Shown here piece after piece: positions 1 through 5,998 of a DNA stretch of 12,272 nucleotides. The stretch is from Lachnospiraceae bacterium (GTDB taxonomy: Bacteria; Bacillota; Clostridia; Lachnospirales; Lachnospiraceae). The stretch lies in assembly GCA_015057205.1 (NCBI GenBank), contig SVEW01000070.1, positions 1 through 12,272 on the forward strand, read 5' to 3'. Each line of letters opens with the position of its first letter. Position 1 is the first letter of the stretch. A program made the position numbers and the translations under genes. The notes beneath the pieces are model-generated. The model saw only the letters and a list, made by a program, of their open reading frames with translations, ran no database searches and had not been told where the DNA came from.

Positions 1-406
1 GGCTAAAATCCGCTTCCGCCAGTTCTAATTTCAAGGTGTACTCAATTTCATGTGGCACACTCATGGCGGTGGTATCCGCTACCACCTTCATTTTGCAAGG
101 CAACTCCTTAATCGGGATAGTGAAGGTGGAGTTTTCCCCACTTTTCGCCTCATTCATATACTTCTTCTTATTCACGATCATATAATCGTAATGCGTGCTA
201 CTCCATACAAGGGTAGCCGTCAATTTTCCATCCTTAACCGTCACATCAACAGGGGAGGCGATACTGGCCTTGCCGGTACCGCCCTCCATGGTTAAGGTTG
301 CTTTATACTTACCATCGGCAAGTTTATCTTCTTTTTTTGTCTGGCATCCTACCAGTGTCAAAATCATCAGGCCAAATAAAATGGCCAGCCAACCTCTTTT
401 TTTCAT
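1..406 (-). CDS. Small surface lipoprotein with a beta-rich domain (partial, C-terminus off the left edge)
   Basis: The visible N-terminal 135 residues start at ATG 404-406, behind an AAGGAG that overlaps the stop codon of the upstream cbiK-like gene (8 nt between genes), so the two are almost certainly co-transcribed and translationally coupled. Residues 1-20 are a basic, hydrophobic signal peptide ending in the lipobox LVGC, giving lipidation at Cys21 and anchoring outside the membrane. A Lys/Glu-rich linker leads to a beta-rich domain from about residue 29, with the motifs LADGKY, VTVKDGKLTATLVWSS, YDYMIV and VPHEIEYTL. From memory, similar domains occur in clostridial lipoproteins near iron, heme or corrinoid transport genes; I cannot confirm a family name. 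The domain also resembles the C-terminal part of the neighbouring CbiK protein. By inference it is a ligand-binding or accessory protein of a B12-controlled uptake module. What follows beyond the edge is unknown. Confidence 0.82.
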   Translation of the reverse strand, partial: MKKRGWLAILFGLMILTLVGCQTKKEDKLADGKYKATLTMEGGTGKASIASPVDVTVKDGKLTATLVWSSTHYDYMIVNKKKYMNEAKSGENSTFTIPIKELPCKMKVVADTTAMSVPHEIEYTLKLELAEADFS

Positions 407-414
407 TCTACTCC

Positions 415-2001
415 TTATTTCGCCTGTGGATCGGATACAGAAACCTTATGGTCATACCAGGTTCCTTTTTCTCCCAGAATTGCTAAATCAAATTCGGTAT
501 CCAATGCTTCTACCGGTACGTCAAACCCGTATACCTCTTCTTCAGTTCCGTCATCGTACTTCACCTTATCCGTTGTCGGTTCGATTACCTTTGCACCATC
601 TTTTTCTGCGTCTTCCGCTGTTCCTAAAAATAATTTTACGATTTTCTTAGATACTAAGCTGATGTGAATTGTCATACCATCTTTTTTTACGGTTAAGTCG
701 CCACGTCCGTCACATGCTTCGTTTACATGAAACATGGAACTGTCAGTATCAAATTTTGCGCTATAAGTTCCTTCTTTCAAGGTTTCATTTGCGCTTCCTG
801 CGATTTTAAAGTTACCCTGATGTTTCAATGCATATTTCATGTGATCTACATAAATCTTCTGAATATCCGCAATTCCACCAAGACCTGCAATCTGGCAGTC
901 AACCTTATCGAATGCTCCGGATTTGGTAAACATGGTCTTCCAGGTATCATCGTCATCTCCAGCCATATCGTTGTTTGCATGATCCCCGGCTACAACCATC
1001 AATGGGCGAAGAACTACATTCTTGTATCCTGCCTTCTTTACTTCTTCAATGATGTTCTCGCAAGCGGTTTCTTCCGGTTCGCCTTCTACAGTTCCAACGA
1101 ATACGTTTTCATATTTCAATGCCTTCATCTGGGAAGCCATCTGTGTGTAACTTACCTTTGCTGCATGTGCGGTACCATGTCCCATAAACACGAATGCTGT
1201 ACCTGCTTCTTTTGCAGCATCAAGACTTTCAAAACCTGCTGTCTTTACTGCCTCTGCCGTAATTGCTTTTGCAACATTCTCTTTGTCTTTATTGATTTCT
1301 TCGCCATCTTTTCCTACTTTACCAAGCAATGGTTCGGAAACGGTTACAGATTCAAATTTGTCAGCTACCTTACCAATAGCATTGCACAACTCATCGTATT
1401 CTGCGCCATGCATCAAATGTGTCGGCTGTACAACTAAGTTCTTTACGCCGTTTTTAATGGCACGCTCTAAAGCCTGGTCCATGTTATCAATCTTCTCACC
1501 ATCTCTTGCCTGCACATGGTTGATGATAATCTGTGCAGTAAATGCACGTCTTACTGCCCAATCCGGGTTTGCTTCTTCAATGGCCTTCTCAATGCCACCG
1601 ATATCCTGTGCACGGCTATCGTTAAAGGACGTTCCAAAACTTACAACTAATATTTCATTCTCGCCAATATCATCTGCGTTGCGTGGATCATCTTTGGATG
1701 CATCTCCGGTATCTCTTCCAAAATAATCCGGATCTGCAAATTCTCCTTCTACCAATGCCTTCTGTGCATCTGTTAATGCATCCCAGGCCTTCTTTGCAGC
1801 TTCGCACTGTTCATCCGTCTTATCAGTTCTTTCCTGTACATAAATTGCATCAATTAATTTTGCTACTTCATCAGCCTTCGCCTGATCGTCCACCTTCTGT
1901 TCCTTTTTGGTCTCATCCTTCGCCGGTTCTTTACCGCATCCTACAAAGGAACTTGTTACCATGGTGCATGCCAACAAGAGTGCTAAAGTTTTTCTTTTCA
2001 T
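415..2001 (-). CDS. cbiK: Surface lipoprotein anaerobic cobaltochelatase, CbiK family, with extra N- and C-terminal domains
   Basis: CbiK inserts cobalt into sirohydrochlorin in anaerobic B12 synthesis, normally as a cytoplasmic protein of about 260 residues. This copy is 528 residues and exported: a signal peptide ends in SFVGC, so Cys22 is the lipidation site. Residues 45-85 form a short helical module with the pattern LIDAI...AWDALTDAQKALV seen in clostridial surface proteins. The chelatase domain spans about 114-395, beginning ILVVSFGTSFNDSRA. Aligning by eye with Salmonella CbiK, the metal or catalytic residues are kept: GHG His275 (His145 there), Glu306 in VEGEP (Glu175), AGDH His341 (His207), and Glu201 in GAEYDE (Glu89). 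Residues 406-525 are an added beta-rich domain resembling the next lipoprotein in the operon. The start is ATG 1999-2001, because AAGGAG lies 9 nt upstream; an in-frame ATG at 2010 abuts that site. A cobalamin riboswitch lies upstream. Family is certain; whether it chelates, carries or strips metal outside the cell is not. Confidence 0.92.
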   Translation of the reverse strand: MKRKTLALLLACTMVTSSFVGCGKEPAKDETKKEQKVDDQAKADEVAKLIDAIYVQERTDKTDEQCEAAKKAWDALTDAQKALVEGEFADPDYFGRDTGDASKDDPRNADDIGENEILVVSFGTSFNDSRAQDIGGIEKAIEEANPDWAVRRAFTAQIIINHVQARDGEKIDNMDQALERAIKNGVKNLVVQPTHLMHGAEYDELCNAIGKVADKFESVTVSEPLLGKVGKDGEEINKDKENVAKAITAEAVKTAGFESLDAAKEAGTAFVFMGHGTAHAAKVSYTQMASQMKALKYENVFVGTVEGEPEETACENIIEEVKKAGYKNVVLRPLMVVAGDHANNDMAGDDDDTWKTMFTKSGAFDKVDCQIAGLGGIADIQKIYVDHMKYALKHQGNFKIAGSANETLKEGTYSAKFDTDSSMFHVNEACDGRGDLTVKKDGMTIHISLVSKKIVKLFLGTAEDAEKDGAKVIEPTTDKVKYDDGTEEEVYGFDVPVEALDTEFDLAILGEKGTWYDHKVSVSDPQAK

Positions 2002-2010
2002 TTTGTACAT

Positions 2011-2016
2011 CTCCTT
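2011..2016 (-). promoter_or_regulatory. Ribosome binding site that decides the cbiK-like start
   Basis: AAGGAG on the minus strand ends 9 nt before the ATG at 1999-2001 but touches the alternative in-frame ATG at 2008-2010. Only the inner start has usable spacing, and it also gives a clean MKRK signal-peptide start. Confidence 0.75.
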
Positions 2017-2040
2017 TTCTTTTCTTCATAAGTATTTTGC

Positions 2041-2079
2041 ACAAAAAGAAAACTCCGTTTGAAAAACAAAAAACGGAGT
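2041..2079 (-). terminator. Intrinsic terminator between the riboswitch and the cbiK-like gene
   Basis: On the minus strand a 9-bp stem, ACTCCGTTT (2071-2079) with AAACGGAGT (2052-2060), is followed by a T-rich run. It sits 98 nt beyond the riboswitch closing helix and 40 nt before the start codon. It is the natural expression platform for B12-dependent premature termination. I see no strong competing antiterminator covering its 5' arm. Confidence 0.78.
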
Positions 2080-2090
2080 AATTGGCATAG

Positions 2091-2177
2091 CTACAAAAGC
2101 TCTCGCATCTCTGCCGGGCTTCTTTCTAGCAGTACAACCAATCCCTCGTGGTTTAGAGTCTCCTCCTGTACTATCAT
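2091..2177 (-). CDS. Possible 28-residue leader peptide after the riboswitch (uncertain)
   Basis: An ATG at 2175-2177, directly at the 3' strand of the riboswitch P1 helix, opens a 28-codon frame ending in TAG at 2091-2093, before the terminator. The peptide begins MIVQEETL and ends SPAEMRELL, an amphipathic, protein-like composition. The only Shine-Dalgarno-like sequence is the AGGA of the riboswitch core, about 12 nt upstream, so initiation would be weak or tied to aptamer folding. The same frame stays open into the conserved aptamer, where coding potential is coincidental. I do not recognise the peptide; it may be a chance ORF. Confidence 0.2.
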   Translation of the reverse strand: MIVQEETLNHEGLVVLLERSPAEMRELL

Positions 2178-2334
2178 AACCGGCAGGTTTCCTGGCTTAA
2201 GTTCATCGCCGGATAGCGCCTTCCCAAGTTTCCTCAGTGACAATTGCTATCCTGCTCCCTTATACAGTGACGGGATCGCACAGGCTTTGCACCTGTTTCC
2301 CTTTTACCCGCTTCCATCAAAGCGGCACCGGTTA
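2177..2334 (-). ncRNA. Cobalamin (AdoCbl/B12) riboswitch
   Basis: Read on the minus strand, the region carries the conserved parts of the cobalamin aptamer in order: GCGGGTAAAAGGGAA, the short hairpin GGTGCAAAGCC, GATCCCGTCACTGTA, GTCACTG, GGGAAGGCGC, and the closing block GCCAGGAAACCTGCC. Closing helix P1 is seven perfect pairs: TAACCGG (2328-2334) with CCGGTTA (2177-2183). It lies between a promoter (-10 at 2354-2359) and an intrinsic terminator, so bound B12 most likely turns off the two lipoprotein genes by early termination. A later segment, CTGCCGG as read on the plus strand (2111-2117), is complementary to the P1 3' strand (2180-2186) and could form an alternative fold without ligand; that switching model is inference. 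Confidence 0.95.
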
Positions 2335-2353
2335 CTCTTATGAAACTCGTATA

Positions 2354-2382
2354 ATTGTACCATAGTGCTATGACCAATGCAA
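2354..2382 (-). promoter_or_regulatory. Promoter of the riboswitch/cbiK-like operon
   Basis: Minus strand: TTGCAT (2377-2382), a 17-nt spacer, then TACAAT (2354-2359) preceded by TGG, giving an extended -10. Transcription would begin about 10 nt before the aptamer P1 helix. Confidence 0.7.
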
Positions 2383-2410
2383 CAAGGATGTGTTATAAGT
2401 GTGTGAATGC

Positions 2411-2454
2411 AAAAAAAACTGCCACTCAAGATCACAAATCATCTTAAGTGACAG
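2411..2454 (-). terminator. Strong intrinsic terminator after the Ig-like protein gene
   Basis: A 14-bp stem with two G-U pairs joins CTGTCACTTAAGAT (2441-2454) and ATCTTGAGTGGCAG (2419-2432), with an 8-nt loop, followed by eight T (2411-2418). It separates the Ig-like gene from the riboswitch promoter. Confidence 0.93.
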
Positions 2455-2470
2455 CTTTATTTAATTCCTA

Positions 2471-3349
2471 TTAATATGTCCAAGAATATGCTCTAACGAC
2501 AATCTTATAATGATCATAATCCGGGCATAGGTTCTTGTTAATTTTATTTGTTATAGAAGAATCTACTGCATGCTCCTGTAAAGAAATGGTATATGACTTT
2601 ACATCAATGATGTTATTAGCCGCATCTTCAACTAAGATAAATGCATTACCACTTACTCTCGCACTACAGTTATTTACTGCATTTATCTGGAAAGAAACTT
2701 CGCTTCCGTTGTTCTGCTCATTAATTGCCTTTACGTTTACCTTTCCGCTGCGATTCTTATAAGCTCTGTCCGGATATCTCTTTGCTTTGATAACTCCACC
2801 TTTAATAGATGATACCGTAACACCGGCGCCAAGTGTAAAGTATGCCTTCGCATAACTTGCCTTTCCAGGGATTAAACTGTCTACATGTACAGTTTTTCTG
2901 GTAATTATATTACCATTGGGATCTTTAACCGTATAACGAACATCTACGCTATCAAAAATCTGTTTGGTCTTGTTGGTAACTGTCAATAATACATTTCCTT
3001 TTCCAAGATCCTTTGCAGATACCTTAAAATTTAACTTCTTAACTGTAACTTTATATTTGATAATTCCACGCTGTGTACGAATGGTTACAGTTGCTTTTCC
3101 AGCCTTCTTAGCTGTAAGAAGTGCTTTGTAATTTGCAGAAGAATCTTTCTTAACCTTTACAACGCTCTTCTTAGAAGATTTAACACTCTTAACGGTTGTG
3201 TAATTACTTGCCCAAAATGTTTCACCAACATACATGGTCAATTTCTTTGCTTTGGCTGCATTTGCAGGTGTTGCAGGAATTAATGTAATTACCATAACAA
3301 TTGCAAGAAATGCTGCAGCCAGTTTCTTTAAAACATTGCTTGTCTTCAT
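2471..3349 (-). CDS. Secreted protein with a bacterial Ig-like (Big2-type) domain
   Basis: A 292-residue exported protein. Residues 1-31 are a signal peptide (MKTSNVLKK, a hydrophobic core, then ANA before AKAKK as the likely cleavage site). Residues 35-104 read as a Big2-type Ig-like domain: KKLTMYVGET, KKSVVKVKK, AKKAGKATVTIRT, YKVTVKK. Residues 105-292 are beta-rich and may be one or two further sandwich domains (LLTVTNKTKQIFDSVDVRYTV and a second half ending VVRAYSWTY); I cannot name them. There is no LPXTG, lipobox or C-terminal membrane span, so it is probably released or held non-covalently. The start is ATG 3347-3349 with GAGGGA upstream; the frame opens further to 3436, but that extension would cross the extended -10 at 3395-3403. 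It is monocistronic, with its own promoter and terminator. The role is unknown; an adhesive or wall-associated function is a guess. Confidence 0.85.
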   Translation of the reverse strand: MKTSNVLKKLAAAFLAIVMVITLIPATPANAAKAKKLTMYVGETFWASNYTTVKSVKSSKKSVVKVKKDSSANYKALLTAKKAGKATVTIRTQRGIIKYKVTVKKLNFKVSAKDLGKGNVLLTVTNKTKQIFDSVDVRYTVKDPNGNIITRKTVHVDSLIPGKASYAKAYFTLGAGVTVSSIKGGVIKAKRYPDRAYKNRSGKVNVKAINEQNNGSEVSFQINAVNNCSARVSGNAFILVEDAANNIIDVKSYTISLQEHAVDSSITNKINKNLCPDYDHYKIVVRAYSWTY

Positions 3350-3394
3350 AGCTTTCCCTCTTTTCTTTTTGCTAAAAATTGAATTACGCCACCT

Positions 3395-3403
3395 ATTATA
3401 ACA
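3395..3403 (-). promoter_or_regulatory. Extended -10 promoter of the Ig-like protein gene
   Basis: TGTTATAAT on the minus strand is a consensus extended -10, 46-54 nt before the start codon. No good -35 is seen at 16-18 nt spacing, which is usual for extended -10 promoters. Confidence 0.55.
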
Positions 3404-3445
3404 TATTTTGGACACAAAAGATAGAGTTACTTCCAATTGTTTCCT

Positions 3446-3770
3446 TTAAGTCAACCTTCACAAACCAATTCAACTACCCACGAAATCGCCATTCACACAG
3501 AAACAACGGTAAAGCTCAGCCCTTCCGCAGGAAATTTACCACCGCTATCATCAAGCTCTCGAAAATGGTGGTAGGAAAATCATGTGCCATAAGGATTTCC
3601 TACCTCCAGATTCGACACTCCTCAAAAAGCAGGGGTAGGAATTTCGAAAGCAAGGCAAAATTCCTACCACCAGACTGATCGATCCCACAAAAGCAGGGGT
3701 AAAACCCAGCTCGCCCACAGGAAAAATACCACCAACATCGTAACACCCACCAAAGCAGCGGTAAAACAAA
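3446..3770. repeat. Tandem array of about five degenerate 62-64 bp units with inverted-repeat arms
   Basis: GGTA recurs at 3508, 3570, 3634, 3698 and 3760 (steps 62, 64, 64, 62). TACC recurs at 3475, 3537, 3601, 3665 and 3727 (steps 62, 64, 64, 62). Each unit pairs a GGTA arm with a TACC arm about 30 nt later. The unit at 3634-3668 has perfect 11-bp arms, GGTAGGAATTT and AAATTCCTACC, around 13 nt; the unit at 3570 has near-perfect arms with one bulge; those at 3508 and 3698 are weaker. Neighbouring units share AAAAGCAGGGGTA (3625-3637 and 3689-3701), with a variant before 3763. The leftmost unit keeps only its TACC half. The array occupies the space between the chemoreceptor terminator and the Ig-like gene promoter, and I see no credible gene in it. 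It could be a row of structured elements, a protein-binding array or a decayed repeat family. Confidence 0.75.
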
Positions 3771-3775
3771 CCGAC

Positions 3776-3805
3776 GCAAAAAACCCCGGCACCAGGCCGG
3801 GGTTT
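3776..3805 (-). terminator. Intrinsic terminator after the chemoreceptor gene
   Basis: AAACCCCGGC (minus strand, 3796-3805) pairs with GCCGGGGTTT (3781-3790) around a 5-nt loop, followed by more T. It lies 12 nt after the chemoreceptor stop codon. Confidence 0.93.
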
Positions 3806-3816
3806 CACGTCATTCT

Positions 3817-5868
3817 TTATAAATGGAATTGACTTACTACTGTATTCAATTCTTCTGCTATATCCTGCTGTTTACCAGACATTTCTGCAACATTTTCAGC
3901 TTTTTCACTTACATTTTCAATGCCTTCCATAATGTTGTTGCTAAGATTTGTCGTATCCTGTGTTGCCTCGGCAATGTTAGTGATTGCATCCGATACTTCA
4001 CCGATGATGCCTCGAATATTTTCTGCCATACCGGAAATCTTCGCAGCTGAATGATCGATGGTCTCCGCATCCTTGCCATACTGCTCTGCAACCTCCACGA
4101 AATTGCGATAATCCGGCGTAACCTTGTCTGTCAGGAAGCCAAGCATATCTCTTGCATCCTTTGATAAAATATCAAATGCCACCTGTACTTCATGAATGGT
4201 TGCCTGAATCTTATTAACCGCTTCACCTGTACTTCCGGCCAACTGACCAATTTCCGTTGCAACTACTGCGAAGCCTCGTCCAGCCTCTCCAGCACGTGCC
4301 GCCTCAATAGACGCATTCAACGATAACAGATTGATTTCCTCTGCAATACCGGAAATTACGTTAGCAAGTTCGCTGATGCTTTGAACCACCTTGGCATTTT
4401 CAATACTCTGATAAAGATTCTTCTCAAACTTCTGCCCAAGCTCTGAAGCCGATTCATATGCCTGCCTGCTACTATTCTGAACTTCCGTAGCACGTCCACG
4501 GATTTCTTTCGCCATACGTTTGCTATCTTCCGTCTCCTCAGCCAAGGAATCCGTATTAACCAAAACTTCCTCTGTAGACGCATTTACCTGTTCCGTAGCT
4601 GCGCTACTAGTCATCATAGCCTCATTTACATGACTCATGAATTCCTTAATCTCGCCAAACTGATGCATCAATTCATCCGAAGCTTGACGCAACTGACTGC
4701 TTGCTTCGTCTAACTCTACAGAATGCTCCGATATGCTCGTAATAATCTTCTTATTACTGTCATACATATCATTCAACGAATCGCCCATGGCACCGACTTC
4801 GTCCTTTGACTTAACCGTAACCCTGTCAACTGTAAAATCACCTTCTGCAAGCTTTCTTGCAAAGCGTTCTACTCGCACAATTCCCTTTGCAATGGCCTGT
4901 ACCTGTATAATAATAATAAAGGTTACCAGCAATACGCTCAAAATTGCAATAAGCACCAATTGCATCGTCAATTTTTTAATTGGTTGATTCAATTCCTCCT
5001 GCGTAATATCCAATGCCAAAATCCAATTCGTAGCAGAGACTGTACCATAATACATATTAACATCCTTGCCGTTAAACGTTGCCTTTGTTTCTCCTGAACC
5101 CTTAGCCAACATTTCCTTTCCGGCTTGTGCCACACTCTTTACCGGATCGTCCTGAATATTTTCTGCTTTTGCAATCTTTTCCTGATCAACGCCCGCCATA
5201 TAAATACCTTTGGCATCAACCATCATAGCTTTTCCTGTTTTATCGATTTTAATATCATTAACTAACTGCGTAATCGTATCCAATTTAATATCAACCGTTA
5301 CACAGCCAATATAATTTCCATCCACAATAATTGGCATAGAGCAAGAAGACATAACAATTCCGGATGATTCATCAAAATATGGATCCGTAAACACTGCATG
5401 ATCAGATGTTTTTGCATTCATGTAGTATTCCTGATTAAAATAATCATACTCAGCATTGCTATAGTCCCAAGTTGTAACAAGACTTCCACCATCTTTGTAT
5501 ACGTATGGGCCGTAGTATTCCTGTTTTGCATCCATAACATATGGTTCGAACCACAATCCACTTCCCAAAACAAGCTCATTGTCGTTAACGATTTTGCCCA
5601 ACATCTTTTCATATACATCCCACGATGTGGTTTTATAAGACTCTTCCACCACACGTGAAATCGTTGTCGCCATGGAAGATACACCATCCATGTACTTCTC
5701 AATAGCATTTTCCTGGGTAGTTAACTCCGCCTCCATACGTTTTGAAATTTGACTATTTACGATCGTTCGTGCAGTCGTTGCACTAACAACTGTAACAATC
5801 ACAAGAGCAATAATGACAATCGGAACGATCGTACCAATCAGTTTAATGCTTATTTTTCTACGCTTCAT
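3817..5868 (-). CDS. Methyl-accepting chemotaxis protein with a dCache sensor
   Basis: A 683-residue transmembrane chemoreceptor that would pass ligand binding outside the cell to CheA/CheW. Layout: TM1 about 10-30; an extracytoplasmic dCache-type domain about 35-290 (WDYSNAEYDYFNQEYY, FTDPYFDESSG, and a second lobe with GKAMMVDAKGIYMAG and NWILALDI); TM2 about 302-324; HAMP about 325-378 (FARKLAEGDFTV); then a long helical signalling domain whose hairpin tip is at about 510-546 (EINLLSLNASIEAARAGEAG, RGFAVVATEIGQLAG). Where amino-acid-binding dCache sensors have an Arg and a Trp-Tyr pair, this reads NQEYY, so that ligand class is not supported. No C-terminal CheR-tethering pentapeptide is present; the protein ends VVSQFHL. 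The start has an ideal AGGAGGAG four bases upstream. No che or flagellar genes lie nearby, so its array partners are elsewhere. The ligand is unknown. Confidence 0.95.
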   Translation of the reverse strand: MKRRKISIKLIGTIVPIVIIALVIVTVVSATTARTIVNSQISKRMEAELTTQENAIEKYMDGVSSMATTISRVVEESYKTTSWDVYEKMLGKIVNDNELVLGSGLWFEPYVMDAKQEYYGPYVYKDGGSLVTTWDYSNAEYDYFNQEYYMNAKTSDHAVFTDPYFDESSGIVMSSCSMPIIVDGNYIGCVTVDIKLDTITQLVNDIKIDKTGKAMMVDAKGIYMAGVDQEKIAKAENIQDDPVKSVAQAGKEMLAKGSGETKATFNGKDVNMYYGTVSATNWILALDITQEELNQPIKKLTMQLVLIAILSVLLVTFIIIIQVQAIAKGIVRVERFARKLAEGDFTVDRVTVKSKDEVGAMGDSLNDMYDSNKKIITSISEHSVELDEASSQLRQASDELMHQFGEIKEFMSHVNEAMMTSSAATEQVNASTEEVLVNTDSLAEETEDSKRMAKEIRGRATEVQNSSRQAYESASELGQKFEKNLYQSIENAKVVQSISELANVISGIAEEINLLSLNASIEAARAGEAGRGFAVVATEIGQLAGSTGEAVNKIQATIHEVQVAFDILSKDARDMLGFLTDKVTPDYRNFVEVAEQYGKDAETIDHSAAKISGMAENIRGIIGEVSDAITNIAEATQDTTNLSNNIMEGIENVSEKAENVAEMSGKQQDIAEELNTVVSQFHL

Positions 5869-5926
5869 ATTACTCCTCCTAATACTATTTCTAGGGTCTT
5901 GTTATTTATTCTCATTTTACAAGATT

Positions 5927-5946
5927 TTTCACAATAATGTGTGAAA
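5927..5946. promoter_or_regulatory. Inverted repeat upstream of the chemoreceptor gene (candidate operator)
   Basis: TTTCACA (5927-5933) and TGTGAAA (5940-5946) are perfect 7-bp inverted arms around six bases, 59 nt upstream of the chemoreceptor start. On the minus strand a TAAAAT at 5914-5919 could be the -10, which would put the palindrome over the -35 region. The -35 itself is poor, as expected if an activator helps. The regulator is unknown. Confidence 0.4.
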
Positions 5947-5998
5947 TTTCTATAAAATCAGAACTTTTGCTCTTTTTTCTACTCTGACCCCAAAAATT

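Noticed and set aside
727..1437. 236-codon plus-strand ORF opposite the cbiK-like gene
   Set aside because: It is the reverse-strand shadow of a well-supported gene; the Cys/Phe-rich translation has no recognisable domain.
2059..2343. 94-codon plus-strand ORF over the riboswitch
   Set aside because: It is antisense to a clear cobalamin aptamer and terminator, and its composition is low-complexity Ser/Pro.
3350..3436. 29-residue N-terminal extension of the Ig-like protein
   Set aside because: The extension crosses the extended -10 at 3395-3403 and would bury the signal peptide; the ATG at 3349 has a ribosome binding site and gives a normal export signal.
3446..3770. CRISPR array
   Set aside because: The arms are spread over 62-64 bp units, the repeats are degenerate, there is no constant 25-40 bp repeat with unique spacers, and no cas genes are present.
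3551..3808. 85-codon minus-strand ORF across the repeat array
   Set aside because: It starts inside the chemoreceptor terminator, has no ribosome binding site, and its Gly/Phe/Cys-rich translation echoes the near-63-bp period, so it is a by-product of the repeat.
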